Shown here: in pieces, positions 51,473 to 59,692 of the stretch
Layout: each line of letters starts with the position of its first letter
Position numbering within the stretch: the first letter of the stretch is position 1
Assembly: GCA_021770345.1 (NCBI GenBank)
Contig: JAETRD010000005.1
Location: 173,971 to 237,970, forward strand
Length of the DNA stretch: 64,000 nucleotides
Source: Lachnospiraceae bacterium
Lineage (GTDB): Bacteria; Bacillota; Clostridia; Lachnospirales; Lachnospiraceae
Direction of reading: 5' to 3'
The notes under the pieces: model-generated
Database searches by the model: none
The model's input: only the letters and a program-made list of their open reading frames with translations
What the model was told of the DNA's origin: nothing
Program-made: the position numbers and the translations under genes

Positions 51473-51516
51473 ATGCCCGGCATATGTATTCTACACGAAA
51501 ACATGCGATATGTAAA
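51473..51516 (-). promoter_or_regulatory. 5'-nucleotidase promoter with small palindrome
   Basis: Minus-strand TTTACA (51516-51511) and TAGAAT (51493-51488), 17 bases apart. The palindrome ATGCC-C-GGCAT (51473-51483) lies at the start of the transcript, and CCCGGCAT is repeated at 51458-51465, 18 bases away: a possible operator. Confidence 0.6.
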
Positions 51517-51577
51517 CCGAAAGCAGCCGCCCGCACTACAAACAACAAAAAGTGTCGTCCTGTGCGATTTCGTCCGC

Positions 51578-51608
51578 AAAAAAACAGAGCGGCCTGTTAC
51601 AGCCGCTC
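51578..51608 (-). terminator. terminator of the GtrA gene
   Basis: GAGCGGC (51587-51593) and GCCGCTC (51602-51608), 8-base loop, followed on the minus strand by TGTTTTTTTG. Confidence 0.85.
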
Positions 51609-51628
51609 CGCCCCAAACGTCGATTATT

Positions 51629-52210
51629 TTATTTTTTTGCTTCTCCCTCCGGGAAAATAATCTTATTCACAAAGAAAAAGATTACCATAGACACACCGCC
51701 GTTTAAGACAGTCGTTCCGATATTGTAGATGAAATCCGGTACCAACAGTCCAGCCACCGCCACCCACACACAGTTAATCGAATTGACAATACAAGTGATC
51801 ACGCAAAACGCAACCAGATACCATCCGATCTGCTTTGCAATGTTTCCTTTGCTTCGAAACACGAGATTCCGCTGAAGCGGGAAATTGATACACTCTCCCA
51901 CCACCATCGCAATCATGTACGCACAGAAATAGGGCAGTCCTCCGTGCGCGGCATCGTAGCCTAAAATGTTCCATTTAAAGGTCTCGCCGAACAGTGTCAC
52001 CGGAATCCCCGGCCAACCGAAATCTACTACCGGTAAACTCGCAAACGCCGCCGGCAGAAACTGCAGCAGAATATACTTAAATACCGTGATCAGATTGCTG
52101 ACGATCACAAATAATCCGCCCTCCCGGATCCACTTTGCTGCCGCCGGATGACTCTCGGCAAAGTTGTTCCAAACCCCTGCAACGGGATTCGTCTTTGATG
52201 TTCCGCTCAA
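51629..52210 (-). CDS. GtrA family membrane protein
   Basis: A 193-residue polytopic protein, four hydrophobic segments: FVIVSNLITVFKYILLQFL, PYFCAYMIAMVVGECINFP, IGWYLVAFCVITCIVNSI and NGGVSMVIFFFVNKIIF with the GtrA pattern NFPLQRNLVFRSKGN. GtrA proteins are thought to flip lipid-linked sugars for wall or surface polysaccharides. The start is TTG at 52210, with AAGGAGG 8 bases upstream; the frame is open to GTG at 52228 but this covers the SD and has none of its own. It has an operator-bearing promoter shared with two GH3 genes, so the export of sugar-lipid and glycoside digestion are linked in regulation here. Confidence 0.82.
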   Translation of the reverse strand: MSGTSKTNPVAGVWNNFAESHPAAAKWIREGGLFVIVSNLITVFKYILLQFLPAAFASLPVVDFGWPGIPVTLFGETFKWNILGYDAAHGGLPYFCAYMIAMVVGECINFPLQRNLVFRSKGNIAKQIGWYLVAFCVITCIVNSINCVWVAVAGLLVPDFIYNIGTTVLNGGVSMVIFFFVNKIIFPEGEAKK

Positions 52211-52248
52211 TGTTTCGTCCTCCTTCACGGATTTTATTCATTGTGTTC

Positions 52249-52321
52249 ATTCTAGCACAAAACCGTTGTTTTGAGACTGATTCAGCATAACCTGCACATT
52301 TTTCGGCATAAATGGTTATGC
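52249..52321 (-). promoter_or_regulatory. GtrA promoter with shared palindromic operator, site A
   Basis: Operator at 52285-52321: GCATAACC and GGTTATGC arms around a 21-base centre holding TTTTTCGGCATAAAT. The -10 TAGAAT is at 52254-52249 (extended: TGC precedes), 30 bases from the operator edge. No -35 match. Sites at 56974-57009 and 59540-59576 have the same layout. Confidence 0.68.
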
Positions 52322-52334
52322 GCTTTCGCGGCGC

Positions 52335-53870
52335 TTATCTGCTCTGCTGTGAAAGCCACTCAAACATCGTTATTTCCGTCCCGTCAACCGTGTCCACACA
52401 CTCGTTATTCAGCGTGTAAATCCAGGACCAGTGGCCCATATATTCATAGGCGCCGCTCCCGTCTGCTTTCATGTAGCTGCCCGTCGTGTCCACCACGTTT
52501 TCAAAAAGACTGTAGTGCACATTTGCAGCCCCCGCATCAGTCAGGCGCTGATACAGCGCATTGCTGTAATCATCCAGCGGAATTGCCTCGCCGTTTTCGT
52601 CGAGTTCCAGATTATAAGACACATAGTCCGCTCCGATACTTCCCTTGAATACCGGGACCGTTCCGTCCGTCTTTGCCGCCGTCAGCCACATCGGGATATC
52701 CTTTATCGCAGAAATCTTAGCGTCATCCAGCCATCCCACTGCGTATGCCTCGCAAACCGGATAGGCAGCCGCAAAGTAGTCCGGATATTCGATCAGCATA
52801 TTCACGGTCATATAACCGCCGTTTGAGCATCCACCGATATAAATGCGGTTTGTATCAATCTCACTGTGTTCCGCCACATAGCTCTCGATCAGACCCATCA
52901 GCGCTTCCGTATAGTAAGAGCGGTATGCCGTACCGGCCGGGTTCAGGTAATTGCCCTCGCCGTCATCTAACCACATTGTCGGCGTCTGCGGCGCCAGTAT
53001 CTCCGCTCCGGTCTCCCCGAAATACTGCTGAATCTCCTCGGTCGCAAGATTTACGACTTTGTTTCCCATAATCGCGATTGTCGGATCCGTTCCGCCCTCA
53101 CCTGCTCCGTGAAGCCATATGATCAACGGCGTTTTGCCCTCCTCCGCCGTCTCCGGCACATAGGAGGCATAGGTCAGGGCAATTTTGCTCTCCCCGTCGG
53201 CGTATGTACCGCTGCAGTCAAAGGAATCTGCAATCACATTGATATTCCCGGTATTCCCCGCCAAATCTGTCTCCTGAATCGCAATCGCTCCGCCGTCCTT
53301 TGAAGAAAGTGTCTCCCCCTCTGCCAGGGATACCAGATAGCCCGTCTCCACATAGACGTTTTTGCCGCTGGCAAAATCATAATTAAACGGAGACCCCTCT
53401 ACGTTTTCCGGTCCGATCTTCATCTCGATCGTCAGATATGTCCCGTCCTCATTCGGGGTTCCGTTCTCATCCGACACATAAGCCGCCGTCACCTCGCGCT
53501 CCGCAATCGAGTCAATATCGCCCGTCTTACCTGTCGTAAAATCCATTCCCGCATATTTCCGCTCGGAAGACACCCGGAATGTTTCCGGCGTAAAGCTGGC
53601 GGAATCTACGGTTGTCTGCATGTCTAAAATCACTTTTGTGATTGCAGGGCCCCAGTCCATCGCTTCCGTAACTGTGCGGTAATTCGGTTTTATCTCCTGC
53701 GCCCCGTCTGCGCTCTGCTCCGTACCTGCTGTCTGCGCCTCGCCCGCACTCTGCTGCGTGTCCGGCGTCTGCCCTCCTGCCTTGCTTTCCTGCGTCGGTT
53801 TGCTGCCGCACCCGGCGGTTCCCACTAACATCACACCCATAAGCATTGCTGCTATCACTCTTCTTTTCAT
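52335..53870 (-). CDS. lipoprotein esterase/prolyl-oligopeptidase-like hydrolase
   Basis: A 511-residue exported lipoprotein: signal with lipobox LVGTAGCGS (Cys about residue 22), a low-complexity linker, an N-terminal beta domain (about 60-215), then an alpha/beta hydrolase: oxyanion-type LIIWLHGAGEGGTDP, nucleophile elbow IGGCSNGGYM, Asp in AAKTDGTVPVF and His in YEYMGHWSW. It resembles feruloyl or acetyl esterases acting on plant polysaccharides, which fits the neighbouring GH3 genes; the substrate is inferred. GGGAGG lies 10 bases before the ATG at 53870. No promoter between it and the GH3 gene upstream, so read-through past hairpins at 53898-53977 is likely. Confidence 0.85.
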   Translation of the reverse strand: MKRRVIAAMLMGVMLVGTAGCGSKPTQESKAGGQTPDTQQSAGEAQTAGTEQSADGAQEIKPNYRTVTEAMDWGPAITKVILDMQTTVDSASFTPETFRVSSERKYAGMDFTTGKTGDIDSIAEREVTAAYVSDENGTPNEDGTYLTIEMKIGPENVEGSPFNYDFASGKNVYVETGYLVSLAEGETLSSKDGGAIAIQETDLAGNTGNINVIADSFDCSGTYADGESKIALTYASYVPETAEEGKTPLIIWLHGAGEGGTDPTIAIMGNKVVNLATEEIQQYFGETGAEILAPQTPTMWLDDGEGNYLNPAGTAYRSYYTEALMGLIESYVAEHSEIDTNRIYIGGCSNGGYMTVNMLIEYPDYFAAAYPVCEAYAVGWLDDAKISAIKDIPMWLTAAKTDGTVPVFKGSIGADYVSYNLELDENGEAIPLDDYSNALYQRLTDAGAANVHYSLFENVVDTTGSYMKADGSGAYEYMGHWSWIYTLNNECVDTVDGTEITMFEWLSQQSR

Positions 53871-53897
53871 AAATAAAATCCTCCCTCTTTTTATCAC

Positions 53898-53930
53898 AAA
53901 TTCGGCGGAGCTATTAGCTCCGCCGAATTT
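53898..53930. other. hairpin just upstream of the esterase gene
   Basis: AAATTCGGCGGAGCT (53898-53912) and AGCTCCGCCGAATTT (53916-53930), loop ATT, a perfect 15-bp stem about 27 bases above the esterase start. No T run on the minus strand, so it may be a transcript-processing or stabilising hairpin, not a terminator. Confidence 0.55.
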
Positions 53931-53938
53931 GCATTATG

Positions 53939-53977
53939 AAACAACGGACAGTTCACGGAGCGTACTGTCCGTTGTTT
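53939..53977 (-). terminator. terminator of the first GH3 gene, REP-like hairpin copy 2
   Basis: AAACAACGGACAGT (53939-53952) and ACTGTCCGTTGTTT (53964-53977), loop TCACGGAGCGT. It is followed on the minus strand by CATAATG; the stem's own T run may suffice. The loop is nearly the same as in 6606-6636. Confidence 0.65.
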
Positions 53978-54019
53978 TTCTCACTTCAGCGTACTGCCGT
54001 CCGTCAAATGCACTCTTTG

Positions 54020-56905
54020 TTATTTCGATGCCGCGCCGTCTTTTTTATAGCGCCTGATCGCTCTGAATTCAATATATACGATAAGTGCCGCACACAGAAT
54101 GTCGATAATGATCGCTGCAATCTGCCACCCCTGCAGTCCGCCCTTTAAGTTGGACTCGTCGTAAGCCCGGCTGTTGACTGCCGTGTACAGGATGTTCTTG
54201 CATGCCTTCCGCGCCGCCAGCAGTGAGGTTGCGCTGGTCTGATCTGTCAGATGGTTCGTCTCGGTATCATATGCCACGAGCATACAGTCGTTGCCGTTAC
54301 GGATCATGCGGTCCGCATCCTGATAACCGTATACGCCGTAGTAGTCGGTCAGTACAAATCCGCGGAAGCCCCACTCATCGCGGAGTACCGTATTTAAGAG
54401 ACTCGGGTGCGCTCCTGCCGGAGTCGTTCCGATATAATTGAATGCGGACATCACTGCCTTTGCTCCGCCCTCTTTTACCGCAAGCTCAAACGGCTTTAAG
54501 TAAATCTCACGGATTGCCTGCTCCGTCGACCATGTGCAGAGCATCTCGGTACGATTTGTCTCCTGATCATTCAGTGCAAAATGCTTGATATATGCGTATA
54601 CGCCGTGCTTCTCTGCGCCGAGCACCGCATTCGCCGCCATCTTTCCTCCGAGAACGCCGTCTTCAGAATAGTACTCAAAATTACGTCCTGCAAACGCGCT
54701 GCGGTGTGTATTCATTGCCGGTGCATACCAGCCGGATACTTCCATCTCGTCCGCCATCTTTCCGATGCTCTCGCCGAATGCCTCCGCAAGATCCGTGTTC
54801 CAGGTGGAAGCGATCATCACCGCCGCCGGGAAACCGATAGAACCCTTGCCGGTAAAGTTATTATTAATAGAAGCCGGTCCGTCACAGTCCACGGTCTGAA
54901 TCTTTCCGATGGAAGAAACCGCGTTTGTCTGGTAACCACCGAGTGCAATCAGACTGTCCATATCCGCGACGCTCATCTGATCTAACAGTGCATCCCACTG
55001 CGCATCGTCGTAGTCCACACCGCGCAGCTGTGCCAGTGTCATACCGTTGCTTGCGCCGGTTGTCGGCATCTCGTCCGCATCATTGTTGTATGCGGTCGGA
55101 TCATAATTGCTGTTATTCATAAAAGTTGCCTGATACTCGGCCGCCATCGAAAGGCTTGCCGGCGCCGCAGTCGCCTCAGCATAATTGGCAAAACCGTCCG
55201 CGCGGGACAGATATGTCACATCGCCCTTTGCATCGTCAAACTGGTTCGTCGCCGCAACCTCATCGGTAGCTCTTCCGTCCTTATAGTTTACGGTCGAAGC
55301 AACCGTGTAAGTCTGCTCATCAATAATTGTGTGCGAATCACTCCGGATAGAAATTCCGTAATCGCCCGCCTCGAGCACATATGCCTTTGCGCCGTCCGCA
55401 TCGTAGGATGCCATATCCTCGGCGGTAAAGCTTACGGTAATCGTCTCGGATGCACCCGGCTCGAGCACTTCCGTTTTGTCAAACGCGACAAGGTTTGCAG
55501 ATGCTTTCTCGATTCCTCCGTTGGTGTACGGCGGATTGTAGTATACCTCCACGACATCCTTTCCTGCCACATCGCCGGTGTTCGTCACGGTCACGTCAAA
55601 GCTGATGGTTCCGTCGCTCTCCGTGATGCTGCCCATCTCCTGGCTGAACGTGGTGTAGGATAAGCCGTAACCAAACGGATACTGCACGGTCTTGCCATAA
55701 TCAATCAGCCCTTCCGCATCCGCCGTCTCGTAGAAACGGTAGCCCACATAAATATTGTCCGTATAGTTTACGAAGGTTGGCAGTACCGGCATACCATAGC
55801 TGTCTGCCGCATAATCTGCCATATTGTCATACTGAAAATATCCGAAGTTATTATACGTCGGAGTCGTTGTCAGATCATAGACAAATGTGTCTGCGGTCTT
55901 TCCGGACGGATTTACGGTTCCGGCCAGGATCTCGCCGAGCGCGGTAAAACCGGTCTGGCCGGTTCCCGGACACAGGATTACGGATTTGATGGAGTTATAT
56001 TCCTCAACAAATCCGAGCTCCATCGCATTTGCCGCATTGACGATCACCGTGACGTTGCTGTAGTCTGAAGTAACGCGCTCAAGCATTGCACGCTCGCGGT
56101 TTGTCAGCTCCAGGAAATGCTTGGACGGATCCACGTCATCCGCATTCTTCGTGTATGTAACACCCTGGGAACCGAACGTGCCGCCTTCCTCGAATGTGTC
56201 TAAATCCGTGATGGAGAGCGGAAGATCCGCGCCCTCTCCGCCGGACCGGGAGATTACCACAACCGCGGTATCGGAAAATTCCTTTGCAGAATCAAAGATT
56301 CCCGCCGCCTCATACTCGTCAATCGTCGGCTCCGGGATGGTCCAATCCTGTCCCCACATACCGACGGTAGGACGTGCCGCGCGATACTCCGTGTAGAAAT
56401 TAACGAGTTCCTCATTAATCTCAAAGCCCGCACTCCGGATACCTTCCAGAAGAGAAACCGTCGGATATGCCTCTGACAGACCGCCCGAACCGGTTCCGCC
56501 GTACACCGGATTGGTGGACGACCATCCGAATATGTTCAATTTGGTACCCGCATCAAACGGAAGTGTATTTCCGTCGTTCTTTAACAGAACGATTCCTTCC
56601 TCCGCAATCTGCGTACACAGCGCTTTCGCCTCCTCCACGGTATCATCCGAGATGGAGCCGGCACCCGTAGCCAGTGAAATCATACTGTTCATCGGGATAA
56701 AGCAAATTAAGTTGATAATGATAACTGCCGCCAGGAAAAATGCGATCCACGCCTGCTTGCGGACCATTTTCTTTAACGGCGCATTCAACTTTGCACAGGC
56801 CACAGTGACAACGATTGCAAGTACCAGGAATACACCCAGCGCAATCAGATAGGACCTGATGGAATTGATGACGTTAATGACGTCGTCGATGTTGATTGCT
56901 AACAT
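54020..56905 (-). CDS. membrane-anchored GH3 glycosidase with permuted domain order
   Basis: A 961-residue protein. N-terminal membrane helices (about residues 15-40 and 48-72), then the GH3 C-domain first (EEGIVLLKNDGNTLPF near residue 105; FGWSSTNPVYGGTGSGG; ILCPGTGQTGFTALGEIL), then a fibronectin-III-like domain (about 430-540, FGYGLSYTTFSQEMG), then the catalytic barrel (about 620-890) with FAGRNFEYYSEDGVLGG, KHFALNDQETNRTE and nucleophile Asp in FVLTDYYGVYG; finally a membrane helix (about 925-950). Standard GH3 has the barrel first. Such swapped forms are known in some rumen beta-glucosidases. SD GGAGGAATAG precedes the ATG. It has operator site B. Confidence 0.88.
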   Translation of the reverse strand: MLAINIDDVINVINSIRSYLIALGVFLVLAIVVTVACAKLNAPLKKMVRKQAWIAFFLAAVIIINLICFIPMNSMISLATGAGSISDDTVEEAKALCTQIAEEGIVLLKNDGNTLPFDAGTKLNIFGWSSTNPVYGGTGSGGLSEAYPTVSLLEGIRSAGFEINEELVNFYTEYRAARPTVGMWGQDWTIPEPTIDEYEAAGIFDSAKEFSDTAVVVISRSGGEGADLPLSITDLDTFEEGGTFGSQGVTYTKNADDVDPSKHFLELTNRERAMLERVTSDYSNVTVIVNAANAMELGFVEEYNSIKSVILCPGTGQTGFTALGEILAGTVNPSGKTADTFVYDLTTTPTYNNFGYFQYDNMADYAADSYGMPVLPTFVNYTDNIYVGYRFYETADAEGLIDYGKTVQYPFGYGLSYTTFSQEMGSITESDGTISFDVTVTNTGDVAGKDVVEVYYNPPYTNGGIEKASANLVAFDKTEVLEPGASETITVSFTAEDMASYDADGAKAYVLEAGDYGISIRSDSHTIIDEQTYTVASTVNYKDGRATDEVAATNQFDDAKGDVTYLSRADGFANYAEATAAPASLSMAAEYQATFMNNSNYDPTAYNNDADEMPTTGASNGMTLAQLRGVDYDDAQWDALLDQMSVADMDSLIALGGYQTNAVSSIGKIQTVDCDGPASINNNFTGKGSIGFPAAVMIASTWNTDLAEAFGESIGKMADEMEVSGWYAPAMNTHRSAFAGRNFEYYSEDGVLGGKMAANAVLGAEKHGVYAYIKHFALNDQETNRTEMLCTWSTEQAIREIYLKPFELAVKEGGAKAVMSAFNYIGTTPAGAHPSLLNTVLRDEWGFRGFVLTDYYGVYGYQDADRMIRNGNDCMLVAYDTETNHLTDQTSATSLLAARKACKNILYTAVNSRAYDESNLKGGLQGWQIAAIIIDILCAALIVYIEFRAIRRYKKDGAASK

Positions 56906-56938
56906 TTTCTATTCCTCCCTTTTGTTTTTTGTAGCCTA

Positions 56939-57009
56939 ACATTACCACAAAACCGTTTCCGTGTGAAAAAAATGCACAACCTGCAAGTTTTTTGCATAAA
57001 CGGTTGTGC
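56939..57009 (-). promoter_or_regulatory. GH3 promoter with shared palindromic operator, site B
   Basis: Operator 56974-57009: GCACAACC and GGTTGTGC arms, centre with TTTTTTGCATAAAC. -10 TAATGT at 56944-56939, with 29 bases between. The sequence AACGGTTTTGTG just upstream of the -10 is the same as in site A. Confidence 0.68.
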
Positions 57010-57058
57010 ATTTTGTGAATTCCCTATATATTTTTATTTGTTTTTTGTGCAGTTTTTC

Positions 57059-59452
57059 CTATTTTCGGAAACATGCTGCAATCAGATGCCCCGTTCCCTT
57101 GATGCGGTGACCGTTGCAGATTTCCGTGATCGCCTCCGCCATCTCCATGCTGATCGCACCGCCCGTCATCTTCGCAAGCCCGCGGATCGGCATATTGTAA
57201 ATGAACAACACATTGAGATTCGGCTCGCCCTTCTTCTCGCTGCTCTTCTTCATACGGCTAAGTACCGCGCAGGCAATTTTTCCGATGATGCTCTTGCCGT
57301 AATAGAGCTGGCAGATCGCATCGTTCATCCGAATCTCACCGCTCCAGCTTCCGTCCGGAATCGCTCCTCCATAGAGCGCCTCGTACTCCGCATCCGCAAT
57401 GTCCGTCACCTGACCGGTGAAATAGTCCGGCAAAACCGCCGCGCTGTAGCCACCTTCCTCCACGGTTCCCTTTACCTCAAGGGCCCCCGTAAGCTTTATG
57501 TCCTCCGCGTTGCTTCCAACGGAAATCACATAGCTGCCGCTCTCAATCTCCCAGGTATTCGTGCGGACGTCATAAAAGCGGAATGCTTTGTCGTCAAGCG
57601 GAATCGTCACCTGCCGCTCCTCGCCGGCCACTAAGAATACCTTTGTAAAACCTTTCAGCTCACGCGCCGGGCGGAACACAGTCTGGGATTCCTTTCCGAC
57701 ATAGAGCTGCGCGATCTCGGCTCCGTCCACGCTTCCCGTATTCTTCACGGTAAACGTCACTTTATCCCGCTCCACCGTAAGGTTTTCATACGCAAAGGTC
57801 GTGTACGATAACCCGTAGCCGAACGGAAATTGCACCTGCTTACCGACCGTGCTGTAGTACCGGTAACCCACATACAGGCTCTCGCGGTACTCGCTGCTGC
57901 GCTCCTTACTCGGGTAGTATCGATAAGACGGTACATCCTCATAGCGGTACGGATAGGTTTCATTTAACTTTCCGGAAGGACAGACCTTTCCGGTCAGCAC
58001 GGAGAGCGCCGCGGAAGCTCCCGCCTGCCCGCCCAGATAACCGTGCAGAAGTCCTTTTACTTTTGCAAGCCACGGCATCTCAACCGCGGAGCCCGCCGAC
58101 AATACCACAACCACATTTTCATTTGCCGCGCAGATCGCCTCGATCAGCTCGTTTTGCGCCTGTGTCATCCGCATATGCGTGCGGTCTACGCCCTCGCTCT
58201 CACTGATCTCGTCCAATCCCGCAAATACCAGCGCCACATCCGCCGCAGCGGCCGCGCTCTTTGCCTCTTCTATAAGTCCGGCATCCGGCTTGCTGTTGCG
58301 GATATAACCCTGCGCGTAGGCCGTCATGGTAAGGCCGCTGTCCTTGATACAATCCAGAATCGTCTCCGGCGTCTTTGTCGGATTTACCAGAGAGGACCCT
58401 GCTCCCTGATAACGCGGCGTCTTCGCAAAATCACCGATGACCGCCACTTTCGCGCCCGGGCCAAGCGGAAGAATATCGCCGTCGTTTTTCAGCAGAACCA
58501 TGCTCTGTTCCGCGGCCTTTCTCGCCAGCGCGTGGTGCGCCTCGACATCAAACGAGGTTCCCTTTCCGTCCACGGTCGCCTGATGCGTGTCGAATATCAC
58601 CTTTAACAGCTCGTCTAAGCGCTGATCCAACATTTCTTCTTTTAACGTGCCGGCTTTCACTGCCTTTACAATATCGTGCATTCCACATTTTCCGGTGCCA
58701 GGCATCTCAAGATGGCTTCCGTTTTCAACACCCAGCGCATGGTCGTTGCTCGCGCCCCAGTCCGAGACCACATAGCCGTCAAATCCCCACTCGTCCACAA
58801 GGATTTCCTGCAGCAGGTGCCGATTCTCGTTTGCGTACACCCCGTTAATCTCGTTGTACGCGGACATGATGGATTTCGCCTTCCCCTCTTTTACCGCAAT
58901 CTCAAAACCGGTGGTATAAATCTCGCGGAACGTCCGCTCATCCACCACGGAATTGTTCGCCATGCGGCGGAGCTCCTGGCTGTTGACCGCAAAATGTTTC
59001 GGACACGCGGAAATGCCTTTGCTCTGGATACCTCTCACATAGGCCGCCGCCATCTTTCCCGCGTGATACGGGTCCTCCGAAAAATACTCAAAATTGCGCC
59101 CGCAGAGCGGGTTTCTCTTGATGTTGAGCCCCGGCCCGAGTACTACGTTGACATCCATCGTCACCGCTTCCTCGGCCAACGCCACACCGATTTCCTCTCC
59201 CAGCGCCTCATCCCAGCTGTTTGCGATCGTCGCAGCCGTCGGAAAACATGTCGCCGGAAGACTTGCGTTGAGCCCCAGATGGTCTCCCGCTCCCGCCTGA
59301 CGGCGCAGACCGTGCGGTCCGTCGGACATCACCATGGACGGAATTCCGTACTTCTCGTAATCCACCGTCTCCCATGTATTTTTTCCGGACATCATGCTCG
59401 CCTTTTCTTCCAAAGACATTTTTCCGATTATTTCCCCGTATTTTAAATTCAT
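57059..59452 (-). CDS. GH3 beta-glucosidase/beta-xylosidase
   Basis: A 797-residue soluble enzyme in standard GH3 order: barrel (about residues 1-290) with MSDGPHGLRRQAG, LGPGLNIKRNPLCGRNFEYFSEDP, CPKHFAVNSQELRR and the nucleophile in YVVSDWGASNDHA; then the C-domain (EQSMVLLKNDGDILPLG, VLSAGSAVEMPW) and a fibronectin-III domain (about 575-655, FGYGLSYTTFAYENL). No signal peptide, so it works in the cytoplasm on imported oligosaccharides or glycosides. The last 130 residues form a helical tail with the Met-rich NMPIRGLAKMTGGAISMEM. Start at 59452 follows GGGAGG; earlier ATGs in frame lack SD and overlap the promoter. It has operator site C. Confidence 0.93.
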   Translation of the reverse strand: MNLKYGEIIGKMSLEEKASMMSGKNTWETVDYEKYGIPSMVMSDGPHGLRRQAGAGDHLGLNASLPATCFPTAATIANSWDEALGEEIGVALAEEAVTMDVNVVLGPGLNIKRNPLCGRNFEYFSEDPYHAGKMAAAYVRGIQSKGISACPKHFAVNSQELRRMANNSVVDERTFREIYTTGFEIAVKEGKAKSIMSAYNEINGVYANENRHLLQEILVDEWGFDGYVVSDWGASNDHALGVENGSHLEMPGTGKCGMHDIVKAVKAGTLKEEMLDQRLDELLKVIFDTHQATVDGKGTSFDVEAHHALARKAAEQSMVLLKNDGDILPLGPGAKVAVIGDFAKTPRYQGAGSSLVNPTKTPETILDCIKDSGLTMTAYAQGYIRNSKPDAGLIEEAKSAAAAADVALVFAGLDEISESEGVDRTHMRMTQAQNELIEAICAANENVVVVLSAGSAVEMPWLAKVKGLLHGYLGGQAGASAALSVLTGKVCPSGKLNETYPYRYEDVPSYRYYPSKERSSEYRESLYVGYRYYSTVGKQVQFPFGYGLSYTTFAYENLTVERDKVTFTVKNTGSVDGAEIAQLYVGKESQTVFRPARELKGFTKVFLVAGEERQVTIPLDDKAFRFYDVRTNTWEIESGSYVISVGSNAEDIKLTGALEVKGTVEEGGYSAAVLPDYFTGQVTDIADAEYEALYGGAIPDGSWSGEIRMNDAICQLYYGKSIIGKIACAVLSRMKKSSEKKGEPNLNVLFIYNMPIRGLAKMTGGAISMEMAEAITEICNGHRIKGTGHLIAACFRK

Positions 59453-59504
59453 TTCCGCTTCCTCCCTGCCTGGCAAAAATTCACATGATTCATCAGATGC
59501 TACC

Positions 59505-59576
59505 ATTTTATCAGAATCTTTCGGGGAAAAAGCATTTTGGCACAAATCGCTTTATTTTCGGCATAAACGGTAGTAT
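59505..59576 (-). promoter_or_regulatory. GH3 promoter with shared palindromic operator, site C
   Basis: Operator 59540-59576: GCACAAAT arm and the diverged GGTAGTAT arm, centre TATTTTCGGCATAAAC. Extended -10 TGATAAAAT, with TAAAAT at 59510-59505 and 29 bases between. A second palindrome ATAAACGGTA-GTATAAT-TACCGTTTAT partly overlaps (59563-59589). Confidence 0.66.
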
Positions 59577-59597
59577 AATTACCGTTTATTTACAAAA

Positions 59598-59642
59598 AAA
59601 GGGGCGCAGAATTGTGTAAAACGCACAATTCTGCGCCCCTTT
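59598..59642 (-). terminator. strong terminator after the tape-measure-like gene
   Basis: A perfect 19-bp stem (59598-59616, 59624-59642; core GGGGCGCAGAATTGTG), followed on the minus strand by a T run. It separates the prophage-like gene from the GH3 promoter. Confidence 0.93.
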
Positions 59643-59692
59643 CTTTTAAATAATCTCTTAACGTTATGTTTTTTCCATAATACTCCTTTGTT

